Below, in pieces: positions 48,213 to 56,760 of a stretch of DNA of 59,557 nucleotides. Below the pieces are notes generated by a model, which saw nothing but the letters and a program-made list of their open reading frames with translations, had not been told where the DNA came from and made no database searches. Each line of letters opens with the position of its first letter. The stretch's first letter is position 1. Source of the DNA: Paludibacteraceae bacterium (lineage in GTDB: Bacteria; Bacteroidota; Bacteroidia; Bacteroidales; Paludibacteraceae); NCBI GenBank assembly GCA_905233255.1, contig CAJOCN010000023.1, positions 1 to 59,557 of the forward strand, read 5' to 3'. The translations under genes were made by a program, and so were the position numbers.

Positions 48213-48948
48213 TGTCCAGATAGTCGGCAATCGCCATGGGCAGGGAGGCAAACTCTTTACCTGGTCCGGCTTCAATATCTACGCGGTAGCCGGCGTCCTC
48301 GAGCGCACGCACCGTACCGTCACCAAAAGCAGCGATAATAGTGTTTCCTTGTTTCCAGTCCGGGAAATTCTCCTTGAGCGAAGTGACGCCGGCGGGTGTG
48401 AAGAGCGCTACGAGGTCATAATCGAAGGGTTTGTCCTTCGGCCACGGGGTCGTCACGGTGCGGTACATGATCGCCGGAGTAACCTCTATACCGTTCTCGG
48501 CGAACATGTTGATCTGGTCGTCATTATGGATATCCGAGAGCACCATCAGGTATTTCTCGTTCGGGCGGCGGTGCATAGCCGGCAGCAGATCCTCGAACTT
48601 ATTACCCGTCTCGGGAAAGAAGACCTTGCGCTTGCGGTAGTTGATGAACTTCTGCAGGTAGAGTCCCACCTGCTCGGAGTTGCAGTAATAATGCATCGAG
48701 TCGGGCACGGTCAGTCGCATCTCCTCGCAGAGGCGGAAATAATGCTCTGCGCCTAACCGGGAGTTCAGGATCACAGCCGTATAATCCAGCGGGTTGATAC
48801 GCTGCTGGCGGAACTCACGCGCCTCCAGTCCCTCCACATGAATGAACTGGTAAAAATCACATTGCACGCCGTACAGCTCCTCTAACCGCGTGTAGGGGTT
48901 ATGAGCCGTGACCGGCTGAGGTTGTGAAAAAAGAATTTTCTTAATCAT
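48205..48948 (-). CDS. hemD: Uroporphyrinogen-III synthase
   Basis: 247 residues from MIKKILFSQPQPVTAHNPY; upstream in-frame codons overlap the DUF4271 gene and are rejected. Two-lobed HemD fold with poorly conserved sequence: LDYTAVILNSRLGAEHYFRL, FPETGNKFEDLLPAM, DLVALFTPAGVTSLKENF, IIAAFGDGTVRALEDAGYRVDI. Cyclises hydroxymethylbilane in heme synthesis. In Bacteroidetes it often follows a DUF4271 gene, as here, with an ATGA overlap. Confidence 0.9.
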   Translation of the reverse strand: MIKKILFSQPQPVTAHNPYTRLEELYGVQCDFYQFIHVEGLEAREFRQQRINPLDYTAVILNSRLGAEHYFRLCEEMRLTVPDSMHYYCNSEQVGLYLQKFINYRKRKVFFPETGNKFEDLLPAMHRRPNEKYLMVLSDIHNDDQINMFAENGIEVTPAIMYRTVTTPWPKDKPFDYDLVALFTPAGVTSLKENFPDWKQGNTIIAAFGDGTVRALEDAGYRVDIEAGPGKEFASLPMAIADYLDKL

Positions 48949-49598
48949 ATAATGGTGATAATTTTTTCGGATAAATAAACCAGCCCTGCCAAAGGCAAAA
49001 TCTCCATCGTAGCGATATACATCATCAGATAGAGCGAAGCCATCAGAGAGGACACATATGTCCTCCACGCCCTGTATATCCACAGGATAAGGAACAGCAC
49101 AGCCGTTATAGCGGCGACCCATTGTGCAGCTTGAGGCGTGCCGAAACGGATCAATATCAATGCGGCGGGATAGAGGAGAAGCGCACTCATCGTCACCAGA
49201 TCGCCGTAAGGCTCGTACGCCGCTCCGTAACGGCGGGTGAGCAGGAACACATAATCGACCGCCACTGCCATCAGCATCTTAACCAGGATGACGGCTATCA
49301 CCCCAGCCAGGATCAATCCGTACGCCGCCATCGAAGCACTGTTCTCCGGACATACACAGAGGAAGAGCATCATAGCTATCGTGCCCAGCCGGAAGAGCGT
49401 GATCAGCAGTTGTCCCATGAAGTTAGCCGGCGACTCGCGGTAAGTGCGGTCCGTGCGGGCGAAGAACGACGAGGGTGACTGCAGAATCACGCCGGGTTGA
49501 TACCACTCGGCGAAGACCGCACAGCCCATCAGCGCCAGCATGATCCATGCTATCCACGGCGAAGAGAGAACCGAACTGATATGTGCTATTCCGTCCAT
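48945..49598 (-). CDS. DUF4271 membrane protein
   Basis: 217 residues with about six hydrophobic segments (for example WIAWIMLALMGCAVFAEWY, AAYGLILAGVIAVILVKMLMA, LLYPAALILIRFG). Matches the DUF4271 family of Bacteroidetes, found next to hemD. Function not known to me. Its stop overlaps the hemD start; its start lies within the end of the U32 peptidase gene by 13 bases. Confidence 0.85.
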   Translation of the reverse strand: MDGIAHISSVLSSPWIAWIMLALMGCAVFAEWYQPGVILQSPSSFFARTDRTYRESPANFMGQLLITLFRLGTIAMMLFLCVCPENSASMAAYGLILAGVIAVILVKMLMAVAVDYVFLLTRRYGAAYEPYGDLVTMSALLLYPAALILIRFGTPQAAQWVAAITAVLFLILWIYRAWRTYVSSLMASLYLMMYIATMEILPLAGLVYLSEKIITII

Positions 49599-50836
49599 AA
49601 ATATAGTTTGTCGCCTCGGCGGATAAGGGTATCCGTCTTGAGCGAGAAATAGTCTCCTTTATTGACCCGGGTGGTCGGTTTGCCGTGCGTGTCATGCAGG
49701 TCTTTCGCCGTACATTCATATACGCCGGTTGTCTCGCCGGTGATAAGCAGTTCCTGCCCTTCCTCAATCGTATCCACCGCCTCCACGAGGAACTCCGCCA
49801 CACTCAGGTTCTTGAAGAAATTGGTACATTTGGCGGCATAGACCTTCTTCCGCGTCGCTTTGTTACCGTAGGAATGAGTCCATTCGCCCAGTTTCTGACC
49901 CTGATAATACCCGTCCCAGAAACCGCGGTTGAAGACTCTGCTGAGCCGTTCGTTCCAGCCGGCTATCTTAGGCTCGATGACGGCATCGTCGGCGTACTCG
50001 CCGCGCTGCCAAGCCTCCACCGCCTCCTTGTAGCACCGCACGACGGTGTCCACATACTCCGCCCCACGTGCTCTGCCCTCTATCTTGAGAACCCGTACCC
50101 CGGCGTCGAGCATCTTATTGAGGAAATGAATGGTCTTGAGGTCCTTTGGGCTCATGATATACTGGTTGTCGATGTCGAGCTCGAGGTCGGAGGACTTGTC
50201 CCGGACCGTATAGCCGCGCCGGCAGACCTGTACGCACGCGCCGCGGTTGGCAGAAAGGCCGTAGTTATTGAGCGAGAGGTAGCACTTGCCGCTGACCGCC
50301 ATACAGAGCGCACCGTGACAGAACATCTCAATGCGGATCGGTTCGCCCGAGCGGCCGCATATATGCTGCTCTTGAATGTCGCGGTAGATAGATGCCACCT
50401 GATCCATGTTCAGCTCCCGCGCCAGCACCACGACATCGGCGAACTGCGCGTAGAACCGCAGCGCCTCGGTGTTGGCGATGTTGAGTTGGGTAGAGAGGTG
50501 TACCTCCTGGCCGATGGAGTTGGCGTACTGCATGACGGCGATGTCGGAAGCGATGATGGCATCCACACCCACCTCATGCGCCTTGTCCACGATCTCCCGC
50601 ATCAGCGGCAGGTCCTCGGGGTACATAACGGTATTGACCGTCAGGTAGGTCTTCACGCCCGCCTCGCGGCAGGTAGCAACGATCGTGGACATGTCGTCCG
50701 TCGTGAAGTTGACCGACGAGCGGGCACGCATGTTGAGATGCTCGATACCGAAATAGACCGAAGTAGCTCCGGCGTGGATCGCCGCAGCCAGAGACTCCCA
50801 ACAGCCCACAGGAGCCATGATCTCGATATTTACCAT
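49586..50836 (-). CDS. Peptidase U32 family protein
   Basis: 416 residues from MVNIEIMAPVGCWESLAAAI; an ATG 15 bases earlier is possible because ATGGTAAAT is repeated there. Contains the full U32 signature EMFCHGALCMAVSGKCYLS and cysteines for a likely iron-sulfur cluster (GACVQVC). Members once called collagenases act mostly in prephenate- or oxygen-independent tRNA/rRNA hydroxylation (TrhP, RlhA); the TrhP-like assignment is likely from length and order of domains. Lies between asd and DUF4271. Confidence 0.9.
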   Translation of the reverse strand: MVNIEIMAPVGCWESLAAAIHAGATSVYFGIEHLNMRARSSVNFTTDDMSTIVATCREAGVKTYLTVNTVMYPEDLPLMREIVDKAHEVGVDAIIASDIAVMQYANSIGQEVHLSTQLNIANTEALRFYAQFADVVVLARELNMDQVASIYRDIQEQHICGRSGEPIRIEMFCHGALCMAVSGKCYLSLNNYGLSANRGACVQVCRRGYTVRDKSSDLELDIDNQYIMSPKDLKTIHFLNKMLDAGVRVLKIEGRARGAEYVDTVVRCYKEAVEAWQRGEYADDAVIEPKIAGWNERLSRVFNRGFWDGYYQGQKLGEWTHSYGNKATRKKVYAAKCTNFFKNLSVAEFLVEAVDTIEEGQELLITGETTGVYECTAKDLHDTHGKPTTRVNKGDYFSLKTDTLIRRGDKLYLWTE

Positions 50837-50840
50837 TGGG

Positions 50841-51851
50841 TCATTTACCATTTTTGCATTTCAGCAGATACTCTGCTATCTGGACGGCATTGAGTGCGGC
50901 GCCCTTACGGATCTGGTCGCTCACGCACCAGAAAGAGAGACTGTTCTCGTCCGTCAGGTCCTTGCGGATGCGTCCGATGAAGACCTCGTCCTTACCGCTC
51001 AGGAAGAGCGGCATGGGATAAATCTTGTTCTCCGGTTCGTCCATCAGCACGCAGCCTTCGGCGTGAGAGAACGCCTCGCGGGCCTGCGCCACCGAGACGG
51101 GTTGCTCCGTCTCGAGCCAAACGGCTTCGCTATGCGCTCTGAGCGAGGGCACACGCACACAGGTGGCGCTGACCTTGATGTCCGAGTGCATGATCTTACG
51201 CGTCTCGTTGAACATCTTCATCTCCTCTTTGGTGTAGCCGTTGTCGGTGAAGACATCTATATGAGGAATGAGGTTGTACGCTAACTGATAAGCGAACTTA
51301 TTGACCGTCACGGGTTCGTTATTGAGCACCTGACGGTATTGGGTTTCCAACTCCTTCATCGCCTGCGCGCCGGCACCCGAAGCCGCCTGATAAGTAGCTA
51401 CGTGTACCCGGCGGACATGGCTCAGGCGCTCGATCGCCTGCAGCGCCACTACCATCTGGATGGTCGTGCAGTTCGGGTTGGCGATGATGTTACGGGGACG
51501 GTTGAGTGCGTCCGCCGCGTTCACCTCGGGTACGACCAAAGGCACATCGTCCTCCATGCGGAAGGCCGATGAGTTATCAATCATGATCGTACCGAAACGG
51601 GTGATATCCTCCGCATACATGCGTGACACGCCTGCGCCCGCGGAGACAAAAGCAATATCGACGCCCTTGAAAGCGTCGTTATGTTGGAGCAGTTGTACGG
51701 TGTACTCTCTGCCTCTGAATACATATTTCTTGCCGGCACTGCGCTCGGACCCGAACAACCGTAGTTCGGAGAGCGGGAATTGCCGCTGTTCAAGAACAGC
51801 CAGCAATTCCTGTCCGACGGCACCCGAGGCGCCTACGATAGCTATAACCAT
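50841..51851 (-). CDS. asd: Aspartate-semialdehyde dehydrogenase
   Basis: 336 residues. Reduces aspartyl phosphate to aspartate semialdehyde for lysine/DAP, methionine and threonine. NADP motif [17 protein letters not shown], active-site cysteine in [32 protein letters not shown], and the histidine in [14 protein letters not shown]. Provides precursor for the dapL/dapF step elsewhere in the window. Followed after 4 bases by the U32 gene. Confidence 0.96.
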   Translation of the reverse strand: MVIAIVGASGAVGQELLAVLEQRQFPLSELRLFGSERSAGKKYVFRGREYTVQLLQHNDAFKGVDIAFVSAGAGVSRMYAEDITRFGTIMIDNSSAFRMEDDVPLVVPEVNAADALNRPRNIIANPNCTTIQMVVALQAIERLSHVRRVHVATYQAASGAGAQAMKELETQYRQVLNNEPVTVNKFAYQLAYNLIPHIDVFTDNGYTKEEMKMFNETRKIMHSDIKVSATCVRVPSLRAHSEAVWLETEQPVSVAQAREAFSHAEGCVLMDEPENKIYPMPLFLSGKDEVFIGRIRKDLTDENSLSFWCVSDQIRKGAALNAVQIAEYLLKCKNGK

Positions 51852-51853
51852 GG

Positions 51854-52048
51854 TTATGCCAGTGCTACAAAAAGGTCAGCCTCTTTCTCCTCGAAGGTAA
51901 GTTTGCCTTCACGAGCGAGCCAACCGAGAGCCAAAAAGAGCTCATCGTTCTTCAGCTTGGTAGCTTTCTTCAGTGCTTTCAAACCTTGAGCACCGTTCTG
52001 CAGTGCACCCCATACGAGGCCTGCGTTTTCTCCGATTTTTGCAATCAT
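51854..52048 (-). CDS. Winged helix-turn-helix protein (DUF2582 type)
   Basis: 64 residues: [28 protein letters not shown] in outline, then [19 protein letters not shown]. Small wHTH domain of the DUF2582 family common in Bacteroidetes and Archaea; role and target unknown. It is directly upstream of asd (2-base gap) and so is co-transcribed with it. Confidence 0.85.
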   Translation of the reverse strand: MIAKIGENAGLVWGALQNGAQGLKALKKATKLKNDELFLALGWLAREGKLTFEEKEADLFVALA

Positions 52049-52109
52049 AATACCTTTAATTTTAATAAATAGACTAATCAGGTGCGTTCAAGGGGCACCC
52101 TTCCCTAAC

Positions 52110-53369
52110 TTATTCTTCCCATTTCTTGAAGATCAGGCAGGCGTTGTGTCCTCCGAACCCGAAGGTGTTGCTCAGCGCATACTTGATATCGCGTTTCTGG
52201 GCTTTATCGAATGTGAAGTTTATGCGATAGTCAATCTCCTCGTCCTTGTCCTCGGGGTCATGGTTGATGGTCGGCGGGATGATACCCTCCTTGAGCGCCA
52301 TGACGCACGCGAGTGCTTCCACGGCACCGGTCGCACCGATGAGGTGACCGGTCATGGACTTGGTCGAGTCGAGATTCATCTCATAGACATGATCTCCGAA
52401 CACCCGCTGGATCGCTTTCACCTCCGTGACGTCGCCGAGCGGCGTGGAGGTACCGTGCGTATTGATAAAATCAATCTGTCCGGGCTCCAGTCCTGCGTCG
52501 CGCAGCGCGAGCCTCATGACGCGTTCAGCCCCTTTTCCCTCGGGATCGGGAGCGGTCATGTGGTATGCGTCGGAGGTCATACCCTCTCCTACCACCTCGG
52601 CGTAGATCTTCGCGCCGCGCGCCTTAGCGTGCTCGTAGTCCTCCAGGATGAGGCACGCAGCTCCTTCGCCTAAGACGAAGCCGTCGCGACTCTTGGAGAA
52701 CGGCCGGCTGGCAGACTCGGGGTGATCGTTATTGGTAGAGAGAGCATGCAGCGAGTTGAAGCCGCCTATACCGGTATAGGTAATGTCTGCGTCGGCACCG
52801 CCCGTAAGCAGTACATCGGCATGCCCCAGACGGATCTGGTCGAACGCCGAACCTACCGCGTGGGAGGACGACGAACAAGCCGTGCTGACCGAGAAACTGG
52901 GACCACCCAGACCGAAACGGATAGAAATCTGTCCGGCTGCGATAGACGGGATGGCCTTCGGGATCATGAAAGGATTGAAGCGCGGTACGCCGTCACCTTT
53001 CGCAAAATCGATGATCTCCTCCTCGGTGGAGTGGAGTCCTCCCATTCCGCTACCCCAAATAACGCCTACACGGGAACGGTCCTCTTTCTCCAGATCAAGA
53101 CCACTGTCCTTGAGCGCCTCGTCTGCCACCCAGACGGAGAACTGCGAATATCGGTCCATCTTACGAGCCTCCTTACGATCCATGAGCGGCGTGGGGTCAA
53201 AACCCTTCACCTCTCCGGCAAAGCGGGTTTTAAAGTTAGTAGCATCGAAAGCCGTAATGGGCGCAATGCCGCTCTTGCCGGCGACCAATGCGTCCCATGT
53301 CTCTTTCGCCGAATTACCCACCGGGGTAAGGGCTCCAAGGCCTGTTATAACAACTCTTCGTAACTGCAT
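52110..53369 (-). CDS. fabF: 3-oxoacyl-[acyl-carrier-protein] synthase II
   Basis: Chain-elongating condensing enzyme of fatty acid synthesis. 419 residues. Cys-His-His triad visible: FSVSTACSSSSHAVGSAFD (Cys), INTHGTSTPLGDVTE (His) and SMTGHLIGATGAVEAL (His). N-terminus RRVVITGLGALTPVGN and C-terminus SNTFGFGGHNACLIF typical. Directly downstream of acpP, separated by a stem-loop. Confidence 0.97.
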   Translation of the reverse strand: MQLRRVVITGLGALTPVGNSAKETWDALVAGKSGIAPITAFDATNFKTRFAGEVKGFDPTPLMDRKEARKMDRYSQFSVWVADEALKDSGLDLEKEDRSRVGVIWGSGMGGLHSTEEEIIDFAKGDGVPRFNPFMIPKAIPSIAAGQISIRFGLGGPSFSVSTACSSSSHAVGSAFDQIRLGHADVLLTGGADADITYTGIGGFNSLHALSTNNDHPESASRPFSKSRDGFVLGEGAACLILEDYEHAKARGAKIYAEVVGEGMTSDAYHMTAPDPEGKGAERVMRLALRDAGLEPGQIDFINTHGTSTPLGDVTEVKAIQRVFGDHVYEMNLDSTKSMTGHLIGATGAVEALACVMALKEGIIPPTINHDPEDKDEEIDYRINFTFDKAQKRDIKYALSNTFGFGGHNACLIFKKWEE

Positions 53370-53398
53370 ATAAAACTCTCCTTGTAGATATAAAAGTA

Positions 53399-53425
53399 CG
53401 AGTTTACAGTACTCCCGTAAACTCG
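53399..53425. promoter_or_regulatory. Stem-loop between acpP and fabF
   Basis: Perfect inverted repeat CGAGTTTAC (53399-53407) and GTAAACTCG (53417-53425) around a 9-base loop. No long T run follows on the minus strand (only CTTTTATAT). It may act as an attenuator or mRNA-processing or stabilising site that keeps acpP mRNA above fabF mRNA. Confidence 0.6.
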
Positions 53426-53446
53426 CAGACTCTTGTGTAAAGAAAA

Positions 53447-53686
53447 TTACTTTTCTACTTTTTTCTCCACATAAGCGATCGCGTCGCCTACGGTAGCAAT
53501 CTTCTGGGTATCCTCGTCAGGGATCTCGATATTGAACTCCTTCTCGAACTCCATGATCATCTCTACGGTGTCCAGCGAGTCAGCGCCCAGATCGGTTTGG
53601 AAGTTAGCCTCTTTGGTAATTTGAGCCTCTTCTACACCCAGCTTATCAGCAATGATTGCTTTTACTTTTGCTTCAATTTCTGCCAT
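53447..53686 (-). CDS. acpP: Acyl carrier protein
   Basis: 79 residues, acidic. The phosphopantetheine-bearing serine is in [16 protein letters not shown] (about residue 38). Start [20 protein letters not shown] typical. Carries growing acyl chains for fatty acid, lipid A and sphingolipid synthesis. Has its own strong promoter and precedes fabF. Confidence 0.97.
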   Translation of the reverse strand: MAEIEAKVKAIIADKLGVEEAQITKEANFQTDLGADSLDTVEMIMEFEKEFNIEIPDEDTQKIATVGDAIAYVEKKVEK

Positions 53687-53759
53687 AATACGTTTAATTT
53701 TATGTGTTTTTTATTAAGATTCGTCTGTTGCTATTTCCGCCTTTTACGGAAAAACGGTG

Positions 53760-53791
53760 CAAATTTACTGCTTTTTTCTGACATGTGCAAA
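53760..53791 (-). promoter_or_regulatory. acpP promoter
   Basis: Minus strand: TTTG (53788-53791), 20 bases starting CACATGTCAGAAA and ending AAGCAG, TAAATTTG (53760-53767). Confidence 0.8.
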
Positions 53792-53807
53792 TTTTTCGGC
53801 TATATTT

Positions 53808-54665
53808 TTACTTTTTGTCACTTAAATCTAGCACAATCTTACCCAGATAGACTCCGCTCTTGCCCATTTGGCAGACAGGAATACTGTCGCCGTAGAGATT
53901 GGGGACGCGTAAATTATCATATAATTTATGGGTATGTCCGCCGATGACGACATCGATTCCCCGGGTGGCTTGAACCATGTTCACGTCGCACACATCTTCA
54001 GGGGCTTTGCCGTAGGTGCCCATGTGGGAGAGACAAATGACGAGGTCGCAGCCTTTGGCACGCAGTTCGTCCGCCATCTTCTGTGCTACCGGGTATGGCT
54101 CCAGATAAAGAGCCGGGGCGAAGTTCTTGTCGGAGATGATTCCCTTCGGGTCACAGCCGAGACCGAAGACACCGATCTTCAGTCCGCCTCTGCGCACGAT
54201 TGTATAGGGTTTGACAACACTTTCCATCGCCGTGCCGGAGAAATCATAGTTGGCGCACACAATCGGGAACTGAGCCGTCTTGAGGACTGCCGCGAGGGTG
54301 TCGAGCCCATTGTCAAACTCATGGTTACCGAGCGTAGCGGCATCGTAGCCCATCCGGTTCATGGCGTCCAGTTCCACTCTGCCGTGGTAGAAATTGAAGT
54401 ACGGCGTACCCTGACAGAAATCGCCTGCATCGAGTAGCAGCAGGTTCTTGTCGGCTTTCCGCTCCTCGTTGATGAGTCCCATCCGACGGGCATAACCGCC
54501 TTGGTTATTGGACTTGGGCTCCACCTGCGAGTGGGTATCATTGGTATGCAGAATAGTCAGATGGTCCTGCGGCGTGCAAGACAACAAAAGGACAAAAAGG
54601 AAGCCTACCCCAACCCTCCCTAAAAGGAGGGAGTTTTTAAAGTGATGGAACGAATATGTCTTCAT
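53808..54665 (-). CDS. 5'-nucleotidase, N-terminal metallophosphoesterase half
   Basis: 285 residues from MKTYSFHHFKNSLLLGRVG; an ATG 12 bases earlier is possible. Signal peptide with lipobox-like LLLSC. Calcineurin-like UshA N-domain with all metal motifs: LTILHTNDTHSQVEP, LLLDAGDFCQGTPY, LGNHEFDNGLD, LSHMGTYG and VVIGGHTHKLYD. The substrate-binding C-domain of UshA is missing; a matching domain is encoded separately at 43974-44720. The hydrophobic signal segment LLLGRVGVGFLF is encoded by a palindromic repeat element (54603-54633). Confidence 0.9.
   Translation of the reverse strand: MKTYSFHHFKNSLLLGRVGVGFLFVLLLSCTPQDHLTILHTNDTHSQVEPKSNNQGGYARRMGLINEERKADKNLLLLDAGDFCQGTPYFNFYHGRVELDAMNRMGYDAATLGNHEFDNGLDTLAAVLKTAQFPIVCANYDFSGTAMESVVKPYTIVRRGGLKIGVFGLGCDPKGIISDKNFAPALYLEPYPVAQKMADELRAKGCDLVICLSHMGTYGKAPEDVCDVNMVQATRGIDVVIGGHTHKLYDNLRVPNLYGDSIPVCQMGKSGVYLGKIVLDLSDKK
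54603..54633. repeat. Coding palindromic repeat element, copy 3 (5'-nucleotidase signal peptide)
   Basis: GCCTACCCCAACCCTCCCTA continues AAAGGAGGGAG; arms CCCTCC and GGAGGG. Read on the minus strand it encodes SLLLGRVGVGF, part of the signal peptide, in a different frame from the copy in yidD. Confidence 0.75.
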
Positions 54666-54712
54666 AGTAAATTTCAAATCTCAAATTTCAAATTTCAAAT
54701 TTCAAAATCTTC
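54666..54712. repeat. AAATTTC heptad array between mutL and the 5'-nucleotidase gene
   Basis: TAAATTTCAAATCTCAAATT continues TCAAATTTCAAATTTCAAAA; period 7. The mutL stop (54702-54704) lies at its edge and the nucleotidase start (54665) directly follows. Confidence 0.78.
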
Positions 54713-56480
54713 TCCCGATTTCTTCGTCGGTGAGGAGCGAGAGGATGGTTTTGCCATCCGGCGTACGGCGGTATCGGGGCAGTGCCACGAGTCGGGTGAC
54801 GAGGTCACGCATCTCGGGTTCGGTAAGCGTCTTGCCATAAGGGACCGCCGCCGACTGCGCCAATCCCAGTGCGATCTGCTCCTGCCATTCGCGGCGGGTG
54901 TCTGCCCCCCGTTCACGCACGGCGGCGAGAATCTGTTTGAGTACCGGCAGGGGCGACTGCTCCACGAGTTGCGCCGGCACACCTTGTACCGAATAACTAT
55001 CGGGGCTCAACTGCTCGATGTCGAACCCTATTGCCCGCAGGTCTTCGATCAGTTGCGAGAGAAGCACCATCTCGTCCTGCGGCAGTACGAGCACCTCGGG
55101 GAAGAGGAGCTGTTGCATCGCGCCGCGGCTCTCTACCAGTTGGTTGAGAAACTGCTGATAAAGGACAGCCGTGTGTGCGCGGTGCTGGTTAATCAGCACC
55201 AAGCCTTCGGCAGAGGGCAGGAGTATGTAACGGCCGTCATATTGCCATAGCGGGCAGTTCTCCACCTCCTCGTGCCGCAGGATTCCGGGCTCCTCCTCGG
55301 TTTTAAGTCCCTCGTAGAGGCTCTCCCACCCTCGCGGCGCGCGGTCGGGATAGACCACGTTACTGCGCGTATGAAAGGGGTTATAATTAGGATCCACCGC
55401 CACCCGCGGCCGCTCCACAGGACGGTCAGTCGGCAGGGGTATATCGATGGACGAAGGGTTGTCAAAATCAATGGTCGGGGCGAGGGTGAACTTACCCAGC
55501 GCCTCGCGCACGGAGGCCATGAGAATCTGGAAGATCGATTGCTCGTCGGCAAACTTGATCTCCGTCTTGGTGGGGTGTATATTGACATCGATGGCCTCGG
55601 GCGAGATGTCAAAATAGATGAAGAACGAAGGCTGGTAATCCGCCGTCAGCATGCCTGAATAGGCGGTCTGTACAGCTTTCAGAAAATAGGGGTGACGCAT
55701 GTAGCGTCCGTTGACGAAGAAATACTGCTCCGCCTTGCGGGTGGCGTTCTCGGGTTTGATCACGAACCCGTGGATGGACACCATCTCCGTCACGGTGTTG
55801 ATATCCACGAAGGCGGAGGTATAAACATTGCGTTTGGGGTTACCGAAGACCGCCTCGATGCGCTGTTTCTCCGTGCCGGAGGGCAGTTCGAGCAGGATCT
55901 CGTCGTTGTGCACGAAAGTGAACGTGACTTTCGGGTAAACCAGCACGATGTGGTAGAACTCCGTGAGGAGGTTACGCAGTTCGGTCTGGTCGGTCTTGAG
56001 GAACTTACGGCGTACGGGGACGTTGAAGAAGAGGTTGGAGACCTTGATGTTCGTGCCCACAGGGCAGACGCAGGGTTCCTGGCGTATGACGTCCGAGCCG
56101 TGTATCTCCAGCAGGGTGCCCGTCTCGTCCTCGGCGCGGCGGGTGGTCATCTCCACCTGCGACACAGCGCAGATGGACGGCAGTGCCTCTCCGCGGAAAC
56201 CCATGGTGCGGAGCGTGAAGAGGTCCTGCGCCTCGCGTATCTTACTGGTAGCGTGGCGCTCGAACGCCAGACGGGCGTCCGTCTCGCTCATGCCCTTGCC
56301 GTCATCGATCACCTGCAGCAGCGTGCGTCCGGCATCACGAACGATGACCTGAATACGGGTAGCCCCCGCGTCCAGGCTGTTCTCCACCAGTTCCTTGAGG
56401 CACGAAGCGGGGCGCTGAATGACCTCGCCCGCCGCAATCTGGTTGGCTACTGAATCAGGTAACAGATGAATGACGTCCAT
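54702..56480 (-). CDS. mutL: DNA mismatch repair protein MutL
   Basis: 592 residues from MDVIHLLPDSVANQIAAGEVI; 25 upstream codons through a GC alternating tract are rejected. GHKL ATPase motifs: ELVENSLDAGATRIQV, DDGKGM, TMGFRGEALPSICAVS. C-terminal dimerisation domain with LVLINQHRAHTAVLYQQF where endonuclease-active MutL has DQHAxxExxxxE; Asp and both Glu are replaced, so nicking activity by this motif is doubtful, as may be usual in Bacteroidetes. Ends EEIGRRF at a heptad array. Confidence 0.95.
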   Translation of the reverse strand: MDVIHLLPDSVANQIAAGEVIQRPASCLKELVENSLDAGATRIQVIVRDAGRTLLQVIDDGKGMSETDARLAFERHATSKIREAQDLFTLRTMGFRGEALPSICAVSQVEMTTRRAEDETGTLLEIHGSDVIRQEPCVCPVGTNIKVSNLFFNVPVRRKFLKTDQTELRNLLTEFYHIVLVYPKVTFTFVHNDEILLELPSGTEKQRIEAVFGNPKRNVYTSAFVDINTVTEMVSIHGFVIKPENATRKAEQYFFVNGRYMRHPYFLKAVQTAYSGMLTADYQPSFFIYFDISPEAIDVNIHPTKTEIKFADEQSIFQILMASVREALGKFTLAPTIDFDNPSSIDIPLPTDRPVERPRVAVDPNYNPFHTRSNVVYPDRAPRGWESLYEGLKTEEEPGILRHEEVENCPLWQYDGRYILLPSAEGLVLINQHRAHTAVLYQQFLNQLVESRGAMQQLLFPEVLVLPQDEMVLLSQLIEDLRAIGFDIEQLSPDSYSVQGVPAQLVEQSPLPVLKQILAAVRERGADTRREWQEQIALGLAQSAAVPYGKTLTEPEMRDLVTRLVALPRYRRTPDGKTILSLLTDEEIGRRF

Positions 56481-56500
56481 ACACACGCGCGTACGCGCAT
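56478..56500. repeat. 23-base alternating purine-pyrimidine tract at the mutL start
   Basis: From 56478 (inside the start codon) to 56500 purine and pyrimidine alternate without exception (CATACACACGCGCGTACGCG then CAT). Like the tracts at 459-491 and 27148-27167 it could form Z-DNA. Confidence 0.5.
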
Positions 56501-56503
56501 TTA

Positions 56504-56740
56504 TTAAAGGAGTATGTAGAGTCCGAACACGAGCAGACCGATCAGGATGAACCACAACAGCAGCTTGGACTGCCGTTTCTTACGCAGTTCGGTCATGTTC
56601 TTCTCGTGCTCCTCTCTAAAAGCCCCGCGACGAAGGCGCGCAAGTCTTTTATCCTTGCGCGCCTCCTTTTCCTCGTCATAGTAAATGGGGCGGTAGTCCC
56701 ACTCACGGGGTTTGTTTACTTTCGGAAATAAAACTGACAC
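56504..56740 (-). CDS. Small membrane protein upstream of mutL
   Basis: 78 residues. Charged, helical N-terminal part (YYDEEKEARKDKRLARLRRGAFREEHEKN in outline) and one C-terminal membrane helix (LLLWFILIGLLVFGLYILL). No named domain recognised; small proteins of this design directly before mutL occur in other Bacteroidales (from memory). Starts 23 bases before mutL's start region and 20 bases after the TPR lipoprotein gene, so the three are likely co-transcribed. Confidence 0.75.
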   Translation of the reverse strand: MSVLFPKVNKPREWDYRPIYYDEEKEARKDKRLARLRRGAFREEHEKNMTELRKKRQSKLLLWFILIGLLVFGLYILL

Positions 56741-56760
56741 TTCGATTGACGATGTACGAT

